A stretch of 64,000 nucleotides of DNA from Branchiostoma lanceolatum (Eukaryota; Chordata; Leptocardii; Amphioxiformes; Branchiostomatidae): positions 9,164,001 to 9,228,000 of the forward strand of contig NC_089739.1 in assembly GCF_035083965.1 (NCBI RefSeq). The letters run 5' to 3'. The notes below the pieces were generated by a model that did not search any database, was not told where the DNA came from, and worked only from the letters and a program-made list of their open reading frames with translations. The position numbers were made by a program, and so were the translations under genes. Every line of letters begins with the position of its first letter. The stretch's first letter is position 1. Below are positions 56,714 to 64,000 of the stretch, piece by piece.

Positions 56714-56857
56714 AGATGGTTTTCACGTGACGTCATCGCTGTGTCGGCCGCCATCTTGGTGTCCCTATTTGCATTTCAGTGAATCATGGTTTTTCACGTG
56801 ACGTCATCACTTTTTCCACCACCATGTTGGTTTTCCTATTTGCATTTCAGTGAATCA
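56714..56857. repeat. Tandem 72-bp duplication in the FABP-like 3' flank
   Basis: Two adjacent copies (56714-56783 and 56787-56857) each start ATGGTTTTCACGTGACGTCATC and end CTATTTGCATTTCAGTGAATCAT. Each carries CACGTGACGTCA, an E-box fused to a CRE. Confidence 0.85.
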
Positions 56858-57359
56858 TAGCTCAAGCGTTTTCGGACATTGAAGAATCGTTCAATCCTCT
56901 CAGTTATTGCTACGAAATTCCTCAGCTGAAAGAAGAGAATGCATGAAGAATACTTGAAAAGTTGCCGATGAAACACAGACATTCTGTTTATGACCAATTG
57001 AAATACAAATAGAGACACCAACGCGGCGGTAAGCACCTGTCTTCATCATTAAAATAGTAAAAATGCTATTAAAAATATCTGAGTATTGGCATTGGAAAAG
57101 TGTATCATATACAACTATATTTCTGCTTAAAGGGAAGTCGTTCACACCAAGGCATTGGTGTAGTTATGCCTATTATCACCAATCCGTATATTCAATCACG
57201 TTATCAGATTTTAGTCGTCTTGTATATCTTATGTCGTTGACAAACAGCTTAACATTCCGATTTGTTTCAATGCAAATCAGTGACTAATGATGACTGATCG
57301 TATGCCCTTTTGTATCATGAACACAATTTAGCACTTTTGCACCACCATGTTGGCTATTC

Positions 57360-57365
57360 AATAAA
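57360..57365 (+). terminator. Candidate polyadenylation signal of the FABP-like gene
   Basis: AATAAA about 650 bases past the stop, followed by T-rich sequence. The implied 3' UTR would include the tandem duplication. Confidence 0.4.
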
Positions 57366-58402
57366 GTTTGTCATCATCTTATGTAGTACACTCGACAATT
57401 TTATGTTCTTACTAGCAAAATCAAGGAGAGAAGCTAAGTTCTTCATTGGTAGAGAACCTATTTGAATAGTGTCCTTACTTAGAATTAACGGATTTTATAT
57501 TATAATCTAGAAAGACCAAGATGAAGTTTGTGAGTTCGTTTCGATAAAATATTTGTCGAAAGTTATGTGCTTTTGGTGCCGTAGAATTTTCAACTGAACT
57601 GTGGTAGGCCCAGCTAATGACAAAGATCTGAGGATTTAGACGGTCTCTTCCGCAACAAGAGAGCTGAATTTTGCTCGGCATATTTCAATTCGCGAATATC
57701 CTAAAAGGGCATTAAGTTTACGATCGTACATATACGACGAATGTACGACAACTGTCACCCCCTTAGACTTGTTTGATCTTCGCGCGATCGTGAAATAGTC
57801 ATGTACGTTTCAAATGCTTACAAAGCTGTCTGTAGTCATACAGCCGCGATCTACCACGGATGAAATGTATTCATTTAGCTTGAAATACAGGACCTCTGTA
57901 ATGAGAGACAAATGTAACTTGTAAATTGTCCCGTAGCGTTTTTCTTTAGTATTGTATATGTACAATCATGTAAATAGTTTTCCCCTAACGTGGAGAATGG
58001 GAGCCCCGGTAATTTAACTCGGATGGCACACAGTCTATGTGTTTGTATGTTTCTTTCATAAAATGACACTGTTCTTATTTGGTTATTGACAGGCTATGCT
58101 TTATTGATTCTACTGACATGTAGCCAAGGCTGTCGAGCTGGCCAAAGATTAGCTTGCATACCAGACCCCTCGCGCTGGACGATAACAACTTTTGGCCTGG
58201 GGACGCCACACACACGCAGTATGGATCTAGAGTTGGTGCCCGGTCTCTCTTGGCACCCGATCTCTAATATCTATCGCACTTAGCGAGAGATGATTAGGGG
58301 CCGTGTGCTAATTGTTTCGGCGGGGCAATTTGCTTTCCCGGCCGAAGGGATTAGCGTCTGTAGCGCGGTGGTCTTGTACGCAGGCTAGACAGAGTTGGCA
58401 TT

Positions 58403-60474
58403 TTATTTCCCTGTTGGTAGCTGCATCTGCAGGGGTGCAGCTGCTATGATCCCGGGCGCGTCCATGTCCAACGGACATAAGTCCCAGGAGCTGGTTCCCT
58501 CCGTTACTCCCACGTAGTCACAGTGCGGCTCGCTCCATCTCTTCTCACAGCAGAAATCATTCAGCTCAGGCCAGCAGCGGTGACAGGACGGGTCGAAACA
58601 CGGCGGGCTGGAAATATATAACGCGAAATATCATAATTATTTTCTTATTACAGACATGACCGCCAAATTCTCTTCTGTTTTGTTGATGAACGGTAGACAT
58701 ATTTAGCCTCCATAGCAGGCTCTACCGGGTCTTTTTGGCTTATAATACACTTTTCGCAGCCAGCCTGTAACCTTCAGCCAGACTGTAACCATTTTGCCCG
58801 CACGGGTTACAGGCTGGCTGCGAAAAGTGTATTATAATTAAAAAAGGCCAGGTAGAGCCTGCTATGGAGGCTAAGACATATTGCTAATAAGATACGCAAG
58901 AAAACAGTTATTGGGTAGATTTTTGGAAATCAAAATGTCTTCTGTTTTATCTGGTGCCAAATGGGCACCGCCATGTTGACTTGTGACGTCATGGGTCGGT
59001 CATCTTGAAACCTACCAGCTGACCCATCTCCACCAATCACAAAATGACTCAGCCAAACCAATTAAACGTATCATTACTTTTGACCTTATTCATAAGGGCC
59101 AGTGCGGTAACTGTCAAGGTAAAAAAACACAAAAAACACAAGAAAATATAACATTAAAAGTCTAATTTTTAGTAATAAGTATAACCCCTGCAGCGTGAAG
59201 TCGTCTCAATTACGAGAGACAAACATGAAATGCCAACATCCTGATAGCTATATTTATATGCAATGATTTGTTATCTAGGAAATATCATTATTATTCTGAC
59301 CCCATTAAAATTCTTATCACAGATAAATTTTTTTATAAAAAACACACTCGCATGTCACTCAACCTGTTATATCTGTAGCTGTACATTCAAGTACATCCTT
59401 AAACTAAAGTTTACGTACGGTGTTGAGCAGTATGAGAATTCGCTATCGCACCAGCACCCGAAGCCACACGGAGTTCTGTCGGAGTCGTCATACGGGCACG
59501 GACCGCCTGTAAAAAAGGACAGGTTCAGGATATTTGGAGGTTCTTTTTATATAACTAGGTAATCTCAGCTGCTGACGTTTCGTTGTCTGTCAGACAACTT
59601 CTTCAGAGCTTCTGACTGGCTCCCCCTACATCGCAAAAGCCCCACCTACTTTGGCTACTTTCCCCTCTTTTTACCATCAAGAAATTTCGGAGTGGCGAAA
59701 ATATATGGGATAAAACCATCACAGTACCACCATCCCGATAATCTTGTTTATCCCGGATTTTAATGCTAGTATACAACTCAGTACTAAATAAAAGGGATAA
59801 ATAATCAAGTCTCAAATAAGTGATTCTGGATTAAACATATTCTAATCTACACGTAGTACACGTAATTGCTAAGTATATATACTGCCGGATGACGAAAATT
59901 GCCTTTAAGTAAATTTTGACAGTTTGCCTAACCGTTCAGAGGCCATCTTCCGATAGCCGCATCTGTGACACCGACTGACAGCCAGACTACAACCTGTAGC
60001 ATGATTAAGTCGGAAACAAATAAGATTGAATCAAAAGAAATGATCTGGTGATACATTCAGAAATAGTCCCTTGGCAGCAAAAGAAAGATCCCTAAAAAAC
60101 AGTGAAGATTTCAAGCAAACCAGATCTGCAGAAAACTGCGAATACGTCCTCAAAATAAATGTTCAGTTGGTGGACAATACAGTATTTTGCATTATTTCAG
60201 AGACGTAGAGAAGCATTACTAAAACTGTTTTGACAGACAGAACAGGCACATAGTTCAGACTAGCTAGCTACTTTTTTCGAGGAGAAATATTCTACTGGTT
60301 GCCCAATGCATATATGCAGTGTTTTTTCGCAGTGTAGCTCTTTGCTGTGCCATTCGACTAAAGGGACTACCTATATGTACCAAGATTGATAAATAAACAA
60401 AGTTTAACCAAGAAAATGTAGAAGAAATAACTTACCAAAGTGGTGGACAGCAAGAGTAGATGACCGCACTGCAT
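58403..60474 (-). CDS. Small secreted cysteine-rich protein (130 residues, family unknown)
   Basis: Four exons, transcription order 60436-60474, 59933-59993, 59419-59506, 58403-58607; 393 bases with matching phases 0, 1 and 2. The first two exons join to a signal peptide (MQCGHLLLLSTTL, then VVVWLSVGVTDA) with a likely cut after TDA. The mature chain of about 105 residues has 12 cysteines concentrated in its first 80 residues (CGFGCWC, PPCFDPSCHRC, DFCCEKRW), then a cysteine-free tail ending QMQLPTGK. Even cysteine number and spacing indicate six disulfides and an extracellular role. I do not recognise the family. Exon 2 has its own in-frame ATG (at 60002, just upstream of the acceptor), so an alternative start, MLQVVVWL, is possible. 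The AATAAA signal overlaps the stop codon. Confidence 0.78.
58704..58873. mobile_element. MITE with 9-bp target duplication
   Basis: A 170-bp foldback element beginning TAGCCTCCATAGCAGGCTCT and ending with its complement, with a second inverted pair inside (58742-58772 and 58804-58835). It is flanked by perfect AGACATATT duplications (58695-58703 and 58874-58882). It lies in intron 3 of the cysteine-rich gene. The 9-bp duplication suggests a Mutator-like origin. Confidence 0.85.
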
Positions 60475-61705
60475 GACTGGAAGCGTCAGTGACTGTTACA
60501 GATCCTCACAGAATCTAAAGAGGACTTCAATATGGCCCCCTTTACCTCTAATGTTAGCTTTAAACATGACGTAAACGTGTCAATAAGTTACCGGTAAAAT
60601 ATGTGACTCATTCATAAAGGAGGAAATGAGCTATGCCTTGGAACTTACCAAGTAGTTTACAACACTGACAAGTAGAAAGATACTACATGTACATGACTTG
60701 GCCCGGGCGTGACAGAAACTTTCTCACTGAATAAATTTGTAAAAAATTCAGAAAAAACTGTAATCTCAATATCAACCTCGTTCGCGCGATGAGGTCTATA
60801 TTGAGATTACAGTTTTTTTTCTGAATTTTAATGTTAATTTATTTTGGGCATGGCACGGCAACGTTCGATGTTAAGAGGTTATCTCTTTAAGGAAGCGCCA
60901 GAAGGTACGGTCCCAGGGTAGCTGTGACGTCATCAGTAAATGGACACATCCGAGCGGAAAACAGATTATGTGTGTGTAGAGACCTATACTCGTGGTATAC
61001 TAATAATACTACTACGAAACAAAATCTGTATGTATATGTACCTTGTTAAGATCCAGAAATGTCTATCAAGAAGATTGTCATTATTTAACAGAGTATAATG
61101 TGCTTTTAATGTCATGATTTTGAAAATGATAGATACGGACAGTGCTGTACATCTAAGTCATCTTACATAAAGTTTATACTGTCTTCTGTACAAAATCAAT
61201 TTCCTGTTACATGTACACATTTCGTTAGAATCATTACGCTGATCGCCTTTTTATCTATAAGGATTAGTACTATATTAATAGTGATGGAATTCATGCTTCC
61301 TATATGAAAGATGTAAACGAAATGACTTGAAGCTCCGTTGTTGTATGTTGTATGTTGTACCATTGAACAACATTTAAATGCACATGCTACGATCACCATC
61401 ATTGAAAATACGTACCTCGACATTGCACAATACCATATTTAATGAACACGTTTTTACGACAATATTTACATAGACGTGGCTTCAGTCATATTGTATTGCC
61501 CTTATTCAATCCAGTGAAAAAAAGAAACCTAATACGATATCGCTAAAAAAGTGTATTCTTTCAAGTACTTATTGCTTGACTTCTCATAGAAGTGTGGGGT
61601 GCAGCAGACAGGCAACCAAGGACCTAAGGACCTCTACTTAGAGCCCCATACACCCCAAGCAAGTAAGCAGGTGTTGCTTGACTTCTCATAGAAGTGTAAG
61701 CAAAT
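60475..61705. other. Intergenic region upstream of the cysteine-rich gene
   Basis: Holds the 60743 hairpin and a duplicated GCTTGACTTCTCATAGAAGTG at about 61574 and 61675. No exon recognised. Confidence 0.55.
60743..60829. repeat. Foldback hairpin of about 87 bp
   Basis: Arms 60743-60772 and 60798-60829 (AAATTCAG then AAAACTGTAATCTCAATAT) are nearly perfect complements around a CG-rich loop. Possibly a MITE or structured RNA. Confidence 0.75.
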
Positions 61706-61975
61706 ATACTGGATCGTCCACTATCCACTCATGGATCTTTACCTGAATGTGACAGCGACCTCTAGTAATATTTCTGAAAAGTGCAGACTAAAACGCTCTC
61801 TAAACCGGTTGGAGGCTAGTGGATCGCCCACTATCCGCTCATGGATCTTAATCTGAATTTGACAGCGACCTCTAGTGATCTTCCTGAAAAGTGCAGGCTA
61901 ACAATGTTGCTATCTAAACCTGTCCGAGGCTAGTGGATCGTCCACTATCCGCTCGTGGATCTCTATGAAAAGCGG
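61706..61975. repeat. Tandem duplication of the terminal exon end
   Basis: Three units of roughly 110 bp share GGATCG-CCACTATCC-CTC-TGGATCT. The copy at 61932-61966 is the coding 3' end of the gene at 61910-63920. Those at about 61819-61850 and 61709-61736 are non-coding relics that still translate to IHERIVGDPLASNRFR and IHEWIVDDP on the minus strand. Confidence 0.8.
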
Positions 61976-63920
61976 AATGTAGATGAGGTAGGTCAGGAAA
62001 TCCACCAGGCCTGTTCCCTCCCGGTCCAACTTGCACAGAACCTGAGGAAAATAAAATGAAGGTTTGATGTTTGTTATGAACGTACTAATATCTATTTTCT
62101 TGTGATAGCTATAGTACGTCAAATAATCATACTAACGGGTAAAACCATGAAAGATTACCAACGAAACCAGATAGGACTGCTATGTATATTTTTGCATTTT
62201 CTTATTGTTCTGTACCTAATTTTAACGTAGAGGCAGTGGGCTGTCATTTATCACTATGGCACGGTATTGGAAGGCGGAGCCCATCCCTTTCCATTTAACC
62301 TCCCCAACCGAAGTCAGGTACCCATTTCTAAACCTGGGTAGGGTGAGGAAAGTCATAAAAGTTATTTTTCCAAGGACACAACGTCTAGCCAGGAATACCA
62401 GAACTCGAACCTGTGACCTCTGAAGCTTGTGTCTATCTGTCAGCCTATCCAATCGGCCATCTGACGCCACGCTAACAGGTTGGTACAAGCTTAAGGCTAC
62501 AAAATCGAGGCTACGTATATTTTAGTACCCACCCTCTTGATGTGATCATTTCTTAGTCCTCCAGCCGCCATTTCCACTCCCAGCGCATGCGTCTTGACCG
62601 TGCCGGGCGGGGTGTCGCTGTACTGGTCCGACAGGAGGCGGAACATCTCCTGGAGATTTGGAAAGAGATAATTAGATGGAACCCATTCAGTTCCCACAAT
62701 AGATTTAGATAGAACTAGGGTAGTCTAGAGAGCCAGTAGATAGAGAGAATGTTGAGGAAGGAGCTTGGTATATAGGGACTGAATGTATCTTAGACTAGGA
62801 AAAGAATAAAAGGGAGGTGTTCCACTCCAGTTGTATCTGAGGTGAAACTGTAGACCCGGCGTATACGCACGAGTGCGACGATGAAGGTGACATCCAGGTA
62901 ATAAGATACTCAGTTCAAAAGTTAACTCAAGCAACTGAAATACTAGTAAGTTCTGTAAACGGTCATACGGTTCAGTCACTGAAGAAAGATAACTAATGTC
63001 TGACGGTTTGCAAAACGTATCCAGTTTCTTCCATTGATCAACTCAGAGTACGTACCTTACACCTCTCCATCTTCACTGAGAGGGCCTCAAAATCCATCTT
63101 GTCAATCAGCTTCTTCACGAAAGGCCTGGAGGGAAGACAGCAGTAGTTATGTACAAATATGCAAAACGTATGGATATGTTTTACCTCTTACCTTAGGAGA
63201 AGGTTCACTTACGACGGTAGTACTGTTTTCGGTTGTGTTTGAGTGTCTGCACCTATAACTCAAGATCCTTTCGATAGATTTATATCGATTTTAATATGTG
63301 GCTAGTTATTGAGGTCCAGAAAAAACATGGCGATTTTGGTTCCCCTAGCGCTATCTTCAGGTACTGCAGCATTACATACCGACCCCCCATCTTGAAAATA
63401 GTGTGGTATAGCCCATTATTACGGCTGCTGCTTGCCTAATGGTAGCCTGTGTTACACGAGCTCTCGTTATTCTCAACTACATGTGTATTTTGAGATATAA
63501 CATTCCCTGTGACTTTTTTGTCTTTGTTTGAAGGTGGACATGCCTTTGAATTACGAAAGAAGCCAAGCCATCAAAGAGATGAGTAAGTCTTAAATAACTC
63601 TTACTCCACTTCCGTGATTCTCTCTGACAAGGCAGCGATCGCGCTGAACAGTTTGAGGTTAAGACGCCGCCTGCCGGGAATGTCCAGTACCTGCAGGGAA
63701 AAGATGTTGCACTTGATAATTGCAGTTTATTTTGATTTCGGTAGATGGCAACATTCTCTGATTCACAAACATTTCAGCAAATGCCATGGGAACGAGTTGT
63801 CATAACGCGACCTTTGACCTCTAATTCTCGGGCAAAGAAGAGGAACAGTTTGGCCAGACTCACGACAGGTTTGTGTATTTCATTACCGTATCGCACCGCA
63901 GCTAAAATAGCAGCCATACC
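61910..63920 (-). CDS. Last five exons of an unrecognised gene with EF-hand-like end (5' part outside window)
   Basis: Exons in transcription order: 63819-63920, 63605-63690, 63056-63125, 62533-62649, 61910-62041; phases 0, 2, 0, 0 agree, giving 168 residues plus TAG. The chain is helix-rich (MAAILAAVRYGNEIHKPVVS, LNLKLFSAIAALSERITEVE, VKKLIDKMDFEALSVKMERC). Near the C-terminus LDREGTGLVDFLTYL resembles an EF-hand loop with D, E, T and D at positions 1, 3, 5 and 9 but Thr instead of Glu at 12, so calcium binding is doubtful. The family is not recognised. The first exon ends at a weak GTCAAA donor and is the least certain. A SINE lies in the last intron. Confidence 0.7.
62225..62480 (-). repeat. 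tRNA-derived SINE, family A, copy 3
   Basis: Contains GGTATTGGAAGGCGGAGCCC, CCCAACCGAAGTCAGGTACCC, GAGGAAAGTCATAAAAG and an inverted B box (ACTCGAACCTGTGA). Highly similar to 14220-14460. Confidence 0.7.
62886..63034 (-). repeat. Dispersed repeat D copy, minus orientation
   Basis: Contains the inverted GTTACTCAAGCAACTG-like core (here AACTCAAGCAACTG), CATCCAGGTAATAAGATAC and GTCACTGAAGAAAGATA. Confidence 0.6.
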
Positions 63921-64000
63921 CTTTAATACAGTAAAGAGAATAAGAATAGAATGCAGATTACAATGATGGTAGGTTTGTGCAACTTTTTAAGCTGCATGCA

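Larger units (their letters stand above)
56707..58402. other. Intergenic region, 3' flanks of convergent genes
   Basis: Beyond the tandem duplication and AATAAA no exon or named repeat was recognised; 58085-58395 is a GC-richer stretch with no coding pattern I could support. Confidence 0.5.

Noticed and set aside
1-64000. CRISPR arrays, operons and ribosome binding sites
   Set aside because: The window is spliced animal DNA; the direct repeats seen are microsatellites, exon duplications or transposon pieces.

Overview
This is an animal (eukaryotic) genomic window of spliced genes with short, phase-consistent exons and GT-AG introns, a moderate AT bias, microsatellites, MITEs, tRNA-derived SINEs and Penelope-like retroelement remnants. 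Intron sizes, the NIDO-AMOP-VWD mucin-like architecture, the lineage-type C2H2 zinc-finger gene and the abundant EGF/CUB/discoidin exons fit an invertebrate deuterostome. A cephalochordate (amphioxus) is my best guess; this is inference, not proof.

Layout. (1) About 2-28201, plus strand: the 3' part of one very large gene for a type I membrane mucin-like protein. I could trace 53 coding exons by eye; their summed length is exactly 2443 codons including the stop. Domain order: EGFs, NIDO, AMOP, VWD (with GDPH), a cadherin-like segment, about 25 further EGFs, a short Thr/Pro linker, a SEA domain, juxtamembrane EGF, transmembrane helix, cytoplasmic tail. (2) 29171-30055, minus: a seven-finger C2H2 protein, convergent with gene 1. 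(3) 32525-33412, minus: a secreted or membrane-tethered leucine-rich-repeat protein. (4) 33.4-39.6 kb: no recognised gene; SINE, MITE and Penelope debris. (5) 39672-50429, minus: a ten-exon receptor-like protein with signal peptide, CUB, F5/8 type C (discoidin), a Thr-rich stalk with a 36-bp coding repeat, a transmembrane helix and a very short basic tail. (6) 52929-56706, plus: a five-exon fatty-acid-binding-protein-like gene with a TATA box. (7) 58403-60474, minus: a four-exon gene for a 130-residue secreted protein with 12 cysteines in the predicted mature chain; family not recognised. (8) 61910-63920, minus: the last five exons of a gene ending in a degenerate EF-hand-like segment, whose terminal exon has been tandemly copied downstream.

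The genes are unrelated in pathway as far as I can see. Two of them (1 and 5) are membrane glycoproteins with Thr-rich stalks and short tails, suited to epithelial surface or adhesion roles. Exon boundaries and domain names come from reading translated sequence and splice consensus; no alignment or search was run.
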